From positions 1 through 64,000 of the forward strand of contig JAJPJD010000057.1 of NCBI GenBank assembly GCA_021324355.1: DNA of 64,000 bases. The letters run 5' to 3'. How positions within the stretch are numbered: the stretch's first letter is position 1; the number at the start of each line of letters is the position of its first letter. The notes beneath the pieces were generated by a model that saw only the letters and a program-made list of their open reading frames with translations, did not search any database and was not told where the DNA came from. Position numbers and translations under genes: made by a program. This document shows, piece after piece, positions 16,470 to 25,005 of this stretch. Origin of the DNA: Actinomycetota bacterium. Lineage in GTDB: Bacteria > Actinomycetota > Acidimicrobiia > Acidimicrobiales > RAAP-2.

Positions 16470-16559
16470 CGGTCGGCCCCCTCCCGCTCGTGTGCTGAGG
16501 ACTGCTGCCGACCAGGCTTCCCGGCGCTCCGAGGAGGATGGTAGACGGCGGCTGGCGGC

Positions 16560-17870
16560 TCAGAGCTTGCTGACCGCTGGCTCGGGCCCCGGCGCCAGTG
16601 CCCCCGCCGGGCCGGCGCGACGCCGGTCGATCCCGACCAGGCTGCGGTAGGCGAGCAGACCGGCGGCCAGGCTGGCCACCCCGCCCAGCACCAGCGACCA
16701 GCGGGCCCCGAACGCCTGGCCGGCCCATCCCACGATCGGGCCGCCGACCGGTGTCGAGCCGAGCCAGGCGACCGACCACAGCGCCATCACCCGGCCCCGC
16801 ATCGAAGGGGCGGCCGCCAGCTGGAGGGTGGTCTTGGCCCGGGAGTTGAAGCTCACGCTGCCGTACCCGACCAGCAGCAGGACCAGGTACTCGACCACCA
16901 GGTTGGGGGCCACCGCGGCGCCCAGGATCGCCAGCCCCCAGGCGATCGAGGACCGCCCCAGGCCGGTGGCCGTGGCGAGCTCGAAGCGGGCGGTGGCCAG
17001 GCCGCCCACCACTGCGCCAGCGCCCATGCAGGCGAGCATGGCGCCGTAGGTGGCCGCCGAGCCGTGAAAGGTGTCCTTGGCCACCAGCGGCAGCGAGACC
17101 TGGAACTCCCAGGCCAGGGTGCCCACCACGGTGATCATCACCAGCGGGACCAGCAGCTCGGGGCTCTGGCGCACGTAGCGCAGTCCCGCCCGGACCTGCC
17201 CGGGCTGGGGCGGCACCGGCTGGGCCCGGAACAGCTCGTCACTGCGCATCATGGCCAGGCTCACCACCACTGCCCCGAACGACGCCGCGTTGGCTCCGAA
17301 GCACGGCGCCAGGCCCACCGTGGCGATGAGGGCACCGGCCACCGCCGGCCCGAGGACCCGGGCCAGGTTGATGGTGACCGAGTTCAAGGTGATGGCGTTG
17401 GCGAGGTCGGCCTCGGGCACCAGCTCGGAGATGAAGCTCTGGCGGGTCGGGTTGTCGAAGACGTTCACGAAGCCGAGCGCCAGCGCGATCACCCCCACCA
17501 TCCACAGCGTGATCAGGTGGGCGGCGTCCAGAGCCGCCAGGGCGGCAGCCAGCAGCCCCGAGAGACTCTGGGTCAGATACAGGATTCGCCGCTTGTCCAG
17601 CCGGTCGGCTACCAGCCCGCCCCACGGCGCGAGCACCATCATGGGGAGGAACCGGGCCGCGGTGATGATCCCGAGGTCGGTTCCGCTGTGACTGAGCCGC
17701 AGCACCAGCCAGCCCTGGGCGACGGTCTGCATCCAGGTCCCCGAGGTGGAGACCACCTGGCCGATGAAGAACAGCCGGTAGTTGCGTCCTCGGAGGGACG
17801 CGAAGGTGCCACCAGTGCTCCGCCAACGAAGCGGCATCGCGGTCATTGTGGCACCGGGTGCCAGCGCCAC
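16560..17870 (-). CDS. MFS transporter (EntS-like, MFS_3 type)
   Basis: A 436-residue twelve-segment major-facilitator transporter. It opens with FASLRGRNYRLFFIGQVVSTSGTWMQTVAQGWLV, typical of the EntS/MFS_3 group, and keeps the loop 2-3 motif as GGLVADRLDKRRIL. A middle loop (RSDELFRAQPVPPQPGQVRAGL) separates the two six-helix halves. Members export siderophores or drugs using the proton gradient. The start is either the GTG at 17870 or the ATG at 17846; neither has a strong ribosome site. A CMD-like protein gene diverges from it after about 70 bases. Confidence 0.88.
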   Translation of the reverse strand: MALAPGATMTAMPLRWRSTGGTFASLRGRNYRLFFIGQVVSTSGTWMQTVAQGWLVLRLSHSGTDLGIITAARFLPMMVLAPWGGLVADRLDKRRILYLTQSLSGLLAAALAALDAAHLITLWMVGVIALALGFVNVFDNPTRQSFISELVPEADLANAITLNSVTINLARVLGPAVAGALIATVGLAPCFGANAASFGAVVVSLAMMRSDELFRAQPVPPQPGQVRAGLRYVRQSPELLVPLVMITVVGTLAWEFQVSLPLVAKDTFHGSAATYGAMLACMGAGAVVGGLATARFELATATGLGRSSIAWGLAILGAAVAPNLVVEYLVLLLVGYGSVSFNSRAKTTLQLAAAPSMRGRVMALWSVAWLGSTPVGGPIVGWAGQAFGARWSLVLGGVASLAAGLLAYRSLVGIDRRRAGPAGALAPGPEPAVSKL

Positions 17871-17939
17871 CCTCGCTCGACTGCCCGACCAGCCCGTGGC
17901 GCGGGCCTGATGGGCGTGCCCGGTCTAGGTTTTCGTGCC

Positions 17940-18491
17940 ATGCCTCGCCGAGAGATCCGCATCCCCCCGCTGGCACCTGAGGATCGCGACGAGCGGGCCC
18001 GAGAGCTTCTGGCCCCGCTCGAGACCGATGGCCGGGTGCTCAACATCTTCGCGACCCTGGTCCGCCACCCCCGCCTGTTCAACCGGTGGTCGCCCTTCGG
18101 CGGCGTCTTGCTCCGCCGGGGCGAGCTGGTCGCCCGCCACCGGGAGCTGCTGATCCTGCGGACCGCCTGGCACTGCCGGGCCGACTACGAGTGGGGCCAG
18201 CACGTCCGCATCGCCCGGGCGGCGGGCCTGAGCGACGCCGAGATCGGCCGGGTGATCGAGGGGCCGGGGGCCGGCTGGGGCGAGCTCGAGGCGGCGTTGC
18301 TGTCGGCCGCCGACGAGCTCCACCGCGACGCCTGCATCGCAGACGGCACCTGGCAGGTGCTTGCCAGCCACCTCGACGAGCGCCAGTTGATCGAGGTCCC
18401 GATGGTCGTCGGCCACTACCACCTGGTCGCCTTCACCCTGAACTCGCTCGGGGTCGAGCCGGAGCCCGACGCCGATCCGTTCCCAGCGTGA
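17940..18491 (+). CDS. Carboxymuconolactone decarboxylase (CMD/AhpD)-like protein
   Basis: A 183-residue all-helical protein of the CMD family. The core ARHRELLILRTAWHCRADYEW followed by GQHVRIARAAGLSDAEI has the Cys and His of the active centre, but only one cysteine (WHC) rather than the C-x-x-C of AhpD, so a disulfide-relay role is unlikely. The RHPRLFNRWSPFGGVLLR segment upstream is also family-typical. Its stop overlaps the GTG of the following SDR gene (GTGA), so the two are translated together; CMD/SDR pairs often belong to small-molecule catabolism. The ATG at 17940 is the only start that fits the domain. Confidence 0.88.
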   Translation: MPRREIRIPPLAPEDRDERARELLAPLETDGRVLNIFATLVRHPRLFNRWSPFGGVLLRRGELVARHRELLILRTAWHCRADYEWGQHVRIARAAGLSDAEIGRVIEGPGAGWGELEAALLSAADELHRDACIADGTWQVLASHLDERQLIEVPMVVGHYHLVAFTLNSLGVEPEPDADPFPA

Positions 18492-19261
18492 GCCGAAGCC
18501 TCGAAGGCCACCGCGTCCTGGTGGTCGGGGCTGGAACCCGACCGTCCGACGACCCCGACCCGCCGGCCGGGAACGGGCGGGCGGCCGCGGTCTTGGCCGC
18601 CCGGGCCGGGGCCACCCTCGCCCTCGCCGACCGGGACCCTGAGGCGGTGGCCGAGACGGCGCGGCTGGTCGCGGCCGAGGGGTCCGACCCGACGGTGGTG
18701 CTGGCCGATGTGGCCGAGCCCCAAGCGTGCGACACGGTGGTGGCGAGGGCCCTCGAGGCCATGGGCGGCCTGGACGGCCTGGTGCTCAACGTGGGCATCG
18801 GGCTGGGGTCCCGCCTCGCGGGCACCTCGGCCGCCCAGTGGGACCTCGTGTTCGCGGTCAACGTGCGGTCCCACTTCCTGCTGGCCCGGGCGGCGCTCCC
18901 GCACATGCGCGGCGGCTCGATCGTGTTCGTGTCCTCGGTCGCCGGGCTGAAGCCGGGGAGCTCCATCCCCGCCTACGATGCGTCAAAGGCCGCCCTGGCA
19001 GGCCTGTGCAGACACGTCGCCTTGGAGGGCGCCCGCGCCGGGGTCCGGGCGAACGTGGTCGCGCCGGGCCTTATCGACACGCCGCTCGGCCGGCTGGCCT
19101 CGGCCGGCCGACCCGGCCGGGACCGCACGCCGGTCCCCCTGGGCCGCCAGGGCACGGCGTGGGAGGTGGCCCAGGCAGTCCTGTTCTTCTTGTCTCAGGA
19201 CTCGAGCTACATCACCGGCCAGGTGCTGGCGGTCGACGGCGGGCTCTCGACCCTGCGCTGA
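18488..19261 (+). CDS. SDR-family oxidoreductase
   Basis: A 257-residue short-chain dehydrogenase. The nucleotide loop is unusual: instead of T-G-x3-G-x-G there is VVGAGTRPSDDPDPPAGNG, an insertion of about ten residues between the first Gly pair and GNG. The rest is normal: ADVAEP (Asp for the adenine), LNVGIG in place of NNAG, SIVFVSSVAG (Ser), AYDASK (Tyr and Lys), and a C-terminal SYITGQVLAVDGGLSTLR. The Asp in ALADRD after strand 2 favours NAD(H). Coupled to the CMD-like gene by a GTGA overlap. Substrate unknown. Confidence 0.87.
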   Translation: MSRSLEGHRVLVVGAGTRPSDDPDPPAGNGRAAAVLAARAGATLALADRDPEAVAETARLVAAEGSDPTVVLADVAEPQACDTVVARALEAMGGLDGLVLNVGIGLGSRLAGTSAAQWDLVFAVNVRSHFLLARAALPHMRGGSIVFVSSVAGLKPGSSIPAYDASKAALAGLCRHVALEGARAGVRANVVAPGLIDTPLGRLASAGRPGRDRTPVPLGRQGTAWEVAQAVLFFLSQDSSYITGQVLAVDGGLSTLR

Positions 19262-19513
19262 GGGGAGCCGCCCTTCGGGCGCGACCGGGAGTCGACACAC
19301 GTGCCCGGTGGCCCAGCGTGACGAAGTCGGCTGGTGGACGAGCCCCGGGCGGCGAGGTGGAGCACCCGAGGCACACCAGAAGACCGCCGCAACGGGCACG
19401 GGCTGCGGTCGGGAGGATGCGCCATGAGCCGGCCGCCGGACCGCCGTGCTCATCGGGTCGGTGGGCGGCGTCGCGCTCGCAAGGGCCCCCGTGCCGAGCG
19501 TCGCGGTGGTGGC

Positions 19514-20233
19514 TCAATGCCCTTGCTGGACATCGAGGCGAACGCCTCCGATGGCCAAGGTCCGAGGGGTTGCGCCAGGCAGGACGATCTCGACCGCGCA
19601 GATGCCCTCGCCGCGGCGGTCGGCGACCGGCACGAAGCGCAGCTCGCCACCCTCGAGGCTCACCCGGGCCTCGTCTGTGTGCTCGGTGGCCTCGAGCCCC
19701 AGGACCTCTGCCCAGCGCCGAGCCAGGGCCCCTGGCGTCGGGGTCTGGATGCTGAGCCCAACGATCCCGCCGCCCGGGTGCTGGGGCACCGTCTTGGTCC
19801 AGGCCGGTCCGGCCCACCGCCACGAGCCCGGCGGGTCGGCCCAGTCGATCGAGACCAGTGCGCCGGGGACGTCCTTGGGGTGCAGGTGGGTGCCGGCGAT
19901 GTCCTCGTGGTCCGAGCGCCACACCACCCGGATGCCGAGCGCCTCCACCCGAGCTCGGGCAGCGGCCAGGTCGTCGACCTGGAAGATGGCCATGTAGCCG
20001 CCGTCGCCACCGCGGCGGTCCAGGTAGCGGCCGGCTGCGGTCCCCGGGCGCACCGGGGCGACCACCTCCAAGAAGGTGTCCCCCACGGCCAGGACCGCGT
20101 TGTGCAGGCCGAAGACCCCCACCCCGGGGTCCGAGTACGGCTCGTCGACCACTCGGAGCTCGGCCACCAGCTCGGCCACCACCGGCTCGAGCTCCCGGGC
20201 CACCAGGGCGACCTGGCGCAGGCGGACGCCCAC
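19514..20233 (-). CDS. VOC-superfamily (glyoxalase-like) protein
   Basis: A 239-residue protein with two vicinal-oxygen-chelate modules: residues 1-130 (LRQVALVARELEPVVAEL, LAVGDTFLEVVAPVRPGTA, GYMAIFQVDDLAAARARVEALGIRVVW) and 140-235 (GGGIVGLSIQTPTPGALARRWAEVLG, LEGGELRFVPVADRR). The repeated beta-alpha-beta-beta-beta pattern is clear; metal-ligand His/Glu positions are only partly convincing, so it could bind rather than convert its ligand. It sits 4 bases downstream of the enoyl-CoA hydratase gene on the same strand and is probably cotranscribed with it. Confidence 0.78.
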   Translation of the reverse strand: MGVRLRQVALVARELEPVVAELVAELRVVDEPYSDPGVGVFGLHNAVLAVGDTFLEVVAPVRPGTAAGRYLDRRGGDGGYMAIFQVDDLAAARARVEALGIRVVWRSDHEDIAGTHLHPKDVPGALVSIDWADPPGSWRWAGPAWTKTVPQHPGGGIVGLSIQTPTPGALARRWAEVLGLEATEHTDEARVSLEGGELRFVPVADRRGEGICAVEIVLPGATPRTLAIGGVRLDVQQGH

Positions 20234-20237
20234 CGGG

Positions 20238-21059
20238 CTAGCGACCCCTGAAGACCGGCTCGCGCTTGTCGACGAAGGCCGCGGCTGCCTCCCGGTGGTC
20301 CTCGGTGAGGCCGGTGCGGATGTGATGCGCCGCCTCCATGTCCAGGCACTCCCCGAGCTCCCCCAGCACCGCCCGATTGAGGTTCTCCTTCATGTAGCGG
20401 TAGGCGACCCTCGGGCCGGCGGCCAGCCGGCGGGCCACCGCCAGGGTCTCGGCCTCCAGCTGGTCGTCGGGGACCACCGCGTTGAGCAGCCCGAGGCCGA
20501 GCGCCTCCGACGCGTCCAGCCGGGGAGAGAGGAAGTACAGCTCGCGCGCCTTGGCCGGCCCGACCAGCCGGGTGAGGAACCAGGTCCCGCCGTAGTCACC
20601 GGCCAGGGCAACCCGGGCGAAGGCGGTGGTGAGCACCGCCCGCTCGGCGCCGTAACGGAGGTCGCAGGCAAGGGCCAACGACAGGCCAGCCCCGGCCGCC
20701 GGGCCCGGCACCATCGCAATGGTCGGCTTGGGCATCTCGAACAACCGCCCCGAGGTGGCCCGCTGGTCGAGCCGCTGCCGGTGGATCCGCCCGTCGATGG
20801 TGGCCCGGCCCCCGCCGCCGCCCTCGTTGGCCCGGGCCATCTCCTTCACGTCGCCGCCGGCGCAGAAGGCGCCACCGGCCCCGGTGAGGACCACGCAGCC
20901 GACGTCGTCGTCGACCTCCACTCGGGCCAGGGTCGCCCCGAGCGCACGCAACATGGTGGGCGTCAGCGCGTTGCGACGCTCCGGGCGGTTCATGGTCAGC
21001 ACCGCCACACCGTCATCGACCGTTGCCAGCAGCTCCTCGGTCCCGGTGTCGAGCTCCAT
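20238..21059 (-). CDS. Enoyl-CoA hydratase/isomerase-family protein
   Basis: A 273-residue crotonase-fold protein. The first oxyanion-hole segment is GAGGAFCAGGDVKEM and the second is MVPGPAAGAGLSLALACDL, followed by TTAFARVALAGDYGGTWFLTRLVG. The two catalytic glutamates of true hydratases are not seen; an Asp (AGDYGG) occupies the region where PaaG/isomerase-like members have an acid, so an isomerase or other CoA-ester activity is as likely as hydration. First gene of an operon with the VOC protein. The upstream 213-base gap carries the DevR-like boxes described separately, nearer to the divergent gene. Confidence 0.88.
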   Translation of the reverse strand: MELDTGTEELLATVDDGVAVLTMNRPERRNALTPTMLRALGATLARVEVDDDVGCVVLTGAGGAFCAGGDVKEMARANEGGGGGRATIDGRIHRQRLDQRATSGRLFEMPKPTIAMVPGPAAGAGLSLALACDLRYGAERAVLTTAFARVALAGDYGGTWFLTRLVGPAKARELYFLSPRLDASEALGLGLLNAVVPDDQLEAETLAVARRLAAGPRVAYRYMKENLNRAVLGELGECLDMEAAHHIRTGLTEDHREAAAAFVDKREPVFRGR

Positions 21060-21153
21060 TGCCTGCTCCTCGTCCCTCGGTGCCTGTGCCAGCGCACGTT
21101 ACGCCGACCGCCGGCGCCTGTCAGTCCCACGCAGGCGGGCGACCGAGGGGTTC

Positions 21154-21189
21154 GGGACCAAGGTCCCACCACGAAGGGTCCCTCGACCC
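21154..21189. promoter_or_regulatory. Two tandem DosR/DevR-box-like palindromes
   Basis: GGGACCAAGGTCCC (21154-21167) is a perfect 5-bp-arm palindrome that fits the mycobacterial DosR core GGGAC-N4-GTCCC; with flanks it reads TTCGGGACCAAGGTCCCACC, matching about 15 of 20 positions of the known consensus. A second palindrome, GGGTCCCTCGACCC (21176-21189), follows with centres 22 bases apart, two helical turns. They lie 84-119 bases before the 21273 gene and between it and the divergent hydratase gene. A DevR-like regulator is encoded 3 kb away. Binding is inferred, not shown. Confidence 0.6.
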
Positions 21190-21272
21190 TGCCGCCGCGA
21201 CCCGGGGGCGGCCGATCCTGGAGGTGAGCCACCGGAAGCGGTGGCCAGGAGGATCGAGGAGAAGAGAGGCAG

Positions 21273-21890
21273 ATGCTACGCAAGACCTTCGACGTGCTGG
21301 TGTCGGGCGGCGGCCTGATCCTGGCGGTGGTGCTGGTCGTCGCCGGGGCGCTCGCCTTCTGGGGCTACAGCTTCACCAGCACCAACGTGCACAACCAGCT
21401 GGCCGAGCAGAAGATCTACTTCCCGCCCAAGTCCGCCTTCGCCCACGCCAAGCCGGGCACCGAGATCACCCCGTCGATGATCCCCTCGGTGTCGCAGTAC
21501 GCGGGCCAGGAGCTGACCACCGGGGCCCAGGCCGAGGTGTACGCCAACGACTTCATCGCCGTGCACCTGCAGGAGATCGGCGGCGGCAAGACCTACGCCC
21601 AGATGAGCACGCTGGCCCGGACCCTGCCGCCGGGCTCGCCGGCAGCCGCCAAGGCCGAGGCCGCGGCCCAGACCCTGTTCCAGGGGACCACGCTGCGGGG
21701 CCTGCTGCTCGAGGCCTACTCGTTCTCGGTGTTCGGCGAGATCGCCTTCGTCGCCGCGATCGTCTCCTGGTCGCTGGCCTTCGTCCTGGTCGTGCTGGCC
21801 ATCCTGGGCCTGATCCACGCCCGCCGCACCAGCGAGGCCGAGGAACTGGTCGGTGCCCGGATCGTCCACGAGGAGGTGGGCGCTCGCTGA
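21273..21890 (+). CDS. Two-helix membrane protein of unknown function
   Basis: A 205-residue protein with one membrane segment near the N-terminus (GGGLILAVVLVVAGALAFWGY) and a second near residues 152-182 (IAFVAAIVSWSLAFVLVVLAILGLI), leaving a 120-residue domain outside the cytoplasm that contains YFPPKSAFAHAKPGTEITP and a YAGQELTTGAQAEVYANDFI stretch. The tail is short and charged. It resembles a conserved actinobacterial membrane protein, but I cannot name a function. AGGAGGATCGAGGAGAAGAG just upstream gives a strong ribosome site. The tandem DevR-like boxes upstream suggest induction by hypoxia, nitric oxide or redox stress. Confidence 0.8.
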   Translation: MLRKTFDVLVSGGGLILAVVLVVAGALAFWGYSFTSTNVHNQLAEQKIYFPPKSAFAHAKPGTEITPSMIPSVSQYAGQELTTGAQAEVYANDFIAVHLQEIGGGKTYAQMSTLARTLPPGSPAAAKAEAAAQTLFQGTTLRGLLLEAYSFSVFGEIAFVAAIVSWSLAFVLVVLAILGLIHARRTSEAEELVGARIVHEEVGAR

Positions 21891-21950
21891 GTGACGTCGG
21901 GACCCTGGCGCTCGGCCCGGCTCCGGCCGGGCCGAGCGGCGCGTCAGGGC

Positions 21951-23006
21951 TCAGGCCGCCTCGGCCATCTCCTTCACCTGCTCGACCAGGTCGGTCACCC
22001 GCTGGCCGCCGGTGGGCACCGGGTTCACCTGGAGGTGGGTGACCCCAGCCTCCTTGAACGCCGCGACCCGCTCCGCCACGTAGCTCTGGGGCCCGCACAA
22101 GGTGAGCGCCTCGAGCAAGGCGTCGGGCACGGCCGCCGCCGCCCGGTCCTTAGCCCCCGAGAGGTACAGGTCCTGGATCTCCTCGGCCTCCCGTTCGTAC
22201 CCGTAGCGCCGTGCCAGGTCGTTGTAGAAGTTCTTGCCCTTGGCGCCCATGCCCCCGATGTACAGGGCGAGCGTGGGGCGGAGCACCTCCCGTCGAGCCA
22301 CCACCTCCTCCCCCTCGCCGATGGCGAGGGGGCCGCCGGCCGAGACCATGAGCGGCCCCAGGGCCGGGTCACGGCGGGCCCGGCCCCGCTCGAGCGCCGA
22401 CCCCCACACCGCCTGTGCCCGGGCCGGGTCGAAGAAGATCGGCAACCACCCGTCCGCGACCTCGGCAGTCATGGCCACGTTGGCCTCGCCCAGGGACGCG
22501 ACCCACACCGGGATCCGCTCGCGGAGTGGGTGGGCGATGATCTTGAGCGGCTTGCCCAGCCCGGTCCCCTCCCCTGGCCCGAGGGGCACCTGGACGGTGC
22601 GGCCCTGATAGGAGAGGGGCTCGGTGCGGGCCCAGACTCGGCGGCAGATCTCGATGGTCTCGCGGGTGCGCTGGACCGGGGCGTGGTAGGGAACCCCGTG
22701 CCAGCCCTCGATGACCTGGGGCCCCGAGGCTCCCAGCCCCAGGTGGAACCGGCCGTGGGAGAGCATGTCGACTCCGGCGGCGGTCATCGCGATGAGCGCC
22801 GGCGTCCGGGAGTACACCGGGAGGATTGCCGAGCCGATCTCCACCTGCTCGGTGCGGGCGGCGAGGTAGCCCATCAGGCTCGGTGAGTCGAACCCGTACG
22901 CTTCCGCCACCCAGACCAGGTCGAGGCCGGCCTTCTCCAGCTCGACCACCCGGTTCACCGACTCCTCGAAGCCGCCGGCATAGCTCAAGCTCATCGAGAT
23001 CTTCAC
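21951..23006 (-). CDS. LLM-class F420-dependent oxidoreductase
   Basis: A 351-residue luciferase-like TIM-barrel protein. Typical blocks: KISMSLSYAGG at the start, GLDLVWVAEAYGFDS, IEIGSAILPVYSRTP-like EIGSAILPVYSRTPALIA, DMLSHGRFHLGLGASGPQVIEGWHG, and IPVWVASLGEANVAMTAEVADGWLP. This is the pattern of F420-dependent reductases of actinobacteria. The GTG at 23006 is chosen because GGGAGAGGAG lies just upstream and the protein then opens directly on the first barrel strand. The substrate is unknown; the next gene on the strand (upstream) is ornithine carbamoyltransferase. Confidence 0.9.
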   Translation of the reverse strand: MKISMSLSYAGGFEESVNRVVELEKAGLDLVWVAEAYGFDSPSLMGYLAARTEQVEIGSAILPVYSRTPALIAMTAAGVDMLSHGRFHLGLGASGPQVIEGWHGVPYHAPVQRTRETIEICRRVWARTEPLSYQGRTVQVPLGPGEGTGLGKPLKIIAHPLRERIPVWVASLGEANVAMTAEVADGWLPIFFDPARAQAVWGSALERGRARRDPALGPLMVSAGGPLAIGEGEEVVARREVLRPTLALYIGGMGAKGKNFYNDLARRYGYEREAEEIQDLYLSGAKDRAAAAVPDALLEALTLCGPQSYVAERVAAFKEAGVTHLQVNPVPTGGQRVTDLVEQVKEMAEAA

Positions 23007-23100
23007 GGTTCTCCTCTCCCCTCCCCTCCCTCGGGCCCACACGCTAGGCCGGCCTGGCCGAGCCGGGCGATCCCGCCTCGCACCGGGGTCCCGGCGGGGC

Positions 23101-24096
23101 TCACCCGCCGAGCGTTGCCCGCAGCAGCGCCTTGATGGTGTGGAGTCGGTTCTCGGCTTGGTCGAAGACGACCGACGCCGGCGACTCGAAGACCTCCTCG
23201 TCGACCTCTAGGGCCTGCAGGCCCCGTCGTGCCAGGACCTCCCGGCCCACCTCGGTCTCGGCGTTGTGGAATGCCGGCAGGCAGTGCAGGAACCGGACCT
23301 CGGGGTTGCCGGTGGCCTCCAGCACGGCTCGATTGACCTGGTAGGGCAGCAGCAGGTCGAGCCGTCGGTCCCACTCGGCGGCTGGCTCGCCCATCGACAG
23401 CCAGACGTCGGTGTACACGAAATCGGCATCGCGCACCGCCTCGCCAACGTCCTCGGTCACGCTGAGTCTGGCCCCAGAGGAGGCCGCCAGGGACTGGGCC
23501 AGGTCCCGCACCGAGGCCTCGGGCCACAGCGGCTGCGGCGCGCCGATGCGCACGTCGAGCCCGAGCAGGGCCCCGGTCACCAGCAGCGAGTTTGCGGTGT
23601 TGTTGCGGCCGTCGCCCAGGTAGCACAGGCGGATTGCCTCGAGCGGCTTGGTCGCGTGGTCCCGCATGGTCAGCACGTCGGCCAGCATCTGGGTCGGGTG
23701 CCAGCGATCGGTGAGGCCGTTCCACACCGGCACCCCGGCGTGCGCCGCCAGCACCTCCACCGTTCGCTGGGAGGCCCCCCGGTATTCGATCCCGTCGAAG
23801 AGTCGCCCGAGCACCCGGGCCGCGTCGGCCACCGACTCCTTGCTCCCCAGGTGGGACTCGCCGGGCCCGAGGTAGGTGGTGTGGGCCCCTTGGTCGTGGG
23901 CCGCGACCTCGAACGCGGTCCGAGTCCTGGTCGAGGGCTTCTCGAAGATGAGGGCCACGTGGCGCCCCTGCAAGCCGGGCACCTCCCGCCCCTCCCGCTT
24001 GGCCGACCGCAGCGCCGCCGCCTCCTCCACCAGGAACAGCAGCTCGTCCTTGGTCAGGTCTGCCACCGTGACCAGGCTGCGGCCTCGCAGGTCCAT
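23101..24096 (-). CDS. argF: Ornithine carbamoyltransferase
   Basis: A 331-residue enzyme joining carbamoyl phosphate and ornithine to citrulline, or running in reverse. Visible motifs: carbamoyl-phosphate loop [17 protein letters not shown], and ornithine loop HCLPAFHN. The stretches [37 protein letters not shown] and [14 protein letters not shown] look more like catabolic (ArcB-type) enzymes than anabolic ArgF. No arcA, arcC or other arginine gene is nearby. The symbol is given for the family; the direction in vivo is uncertain. It diverges from the DevR-like regulator. Confidence 0.93.
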   Translation of the reverse strand: MDLRGRSLVTVADLTKDELLFLVEEAAALRSAKREGREVPGLQGRHVALIFEKPSTRTRTAFEVAAHDQGAHTTYLGPGESHLGSKESVADAARVLGRLFDGIEYRGASQRTVEVLAAHAGVPVWNGLTDRWHPTQMLADVLTMRDHATKPLEAIRLCYLGDGRNNTANSLLVTGALLGLDVRIGAPQPLWPEASVRDLAQSLAASSGARLSVTEDVGEAVRDADFVYTDVWLSMGEPAAEWDRRLDLLLPYQVNRAVLEATGNPEVRFLHCLPAFHNAETEVGREVLARRGLQALEVDEEVFESPASVVFDQAENRLHTIKALLRATLGG

Positions 24097-24255
24097 CGAT
24101 GCGCCTCCTCTCCGAGCACTCCGGCGCTCGTGTCAGCGACCTCGCCGGGCGGGCGGGCACGAGGCCAGCATGGTAGGCCAGCCTGGCCGGGGTCGGTCCT
24201 CGAGCGCCGGCGGCGATCGCCGGCCGAGCAGGACACCTGACGGTGGCAGACTCCA

Positions 24256-24933
24256 GTGGTGCCGATTCGAGTCTTTCTGGTCGACGACCACGACGTCGTG
24301 CGGGCCGGCCTGCGGGCCCTCCTCGAGCCCGAGGACGACCTCGAGGTGGTGGGGGACGCCGGCACTGCCGCCGATGCCCTGGTCAGGATCCCCCTGGCCA
24401 AACCGGACGTGGTGGTCCTCGACGTCCGCCTCCCAGACGGCAGCGGGATCGAGGTCTGCCGACAGGTGCGCTCGGACCGGCCGGAGACGGCGTGCCTCAT
24501 CCTCACCTCCTACGCCGACGATGAAGCGCTCCTGGCCGCGGTCATGGCGGGGGCGGCCGGGTACCTCCTCAAGCAGATCGCCGGCAACGACCTGGTCGCC
24601 AACATTCGCACGGTGGCCACCGGAGCCTCCCTGCTCGACCCCAGACTCACCCAGCGGGTCCTCGAGCGAGTGCGCCGGGGGCCTCAAGAGGACGAGCGGC
24701 TGGCGACGCTCACGCCCCAGGAGCGCCGGATCCTGGACCAGATCGCCCTGGGCCGAACCAACCGCCAGATCGGCGAAGCGCTGTTCTTGGCCGAGAAGAC
24801 GGTCAAGAACTACGTGTCGAACCTCCTCGCCAAGCTGGGCATGACCCGGCGGACCGAAGCGGCGGTCTTCGCCACCCGGCTGGCCGCCCAACGGGAGGCG
24901 CCCGGTCAGCACCCCCCCTCCGAGGGGACCTGA
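24256..24933 (+). CDS. DevR/DosR-like response regulator
   Basis: A 225-residue NarL/FixJ-type regulator. Receiver: FLVDDHDVVRAGL (Asp pair), phospho-site VVVLDVRLPDGSG, ILTSYADDEALL (Thr/Ser) and GYLLKQIAG (Lys). DNA-binding domain: LTPQERRILDQIALGRTNRQIGEALFLAEKTVKNYVSNLLAKLGM. The wording of both domains (AVMAGAAGYLLKQI, LFLAEKTVKNYVS) is very close to mycobacterial DevR/DosR, which responds to hypoxia, NO and CO. Start is one of two adjacent GTG codons (24256 or 24259). No kinase is adjacent; the DevS-like kinase at 33.1 kb is the likely partner. DosR-box-like sites lie at 21.15 kb and possibly 27.6 kb. Confidence 0.9.
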   Translation: MVPIRVFLVDDHDVVRAGLRALLEPEDDLEVVGDAGTAADALVRIPLAKPDVVVLDVRLPDGSGIEVCRQVRSDRPETACLILTSYADDEALLAAVMAGAAGYLLKQIAGNDLVANIRTVATGASLLDPRLTQRVLERVRRGPQEDERLATLTPQERRILDQIALGRTNRQIGEALFLAEKTVKNYVSNLLAKLGMTRRTEAAVFATRLAAQREAPGQHPPSEGT

Positions 24934-25005
24934 CCCCGCCGCCGCCTGCGACGCCCGGTGGGGCCGCAGGGGCGCCCGGCGGCCTCAAGTGCAAGCATTC
25001 GGTCC

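Noticed and set aside
19262-19513. Small frames in the gap after the SDR gene, including one starting at 19446 that looks like a signal peptide
   Set aside because: They run into the antisense of the VOC gene and lose any pattern; no ribosome site supports them. I see nothing else in this gap.
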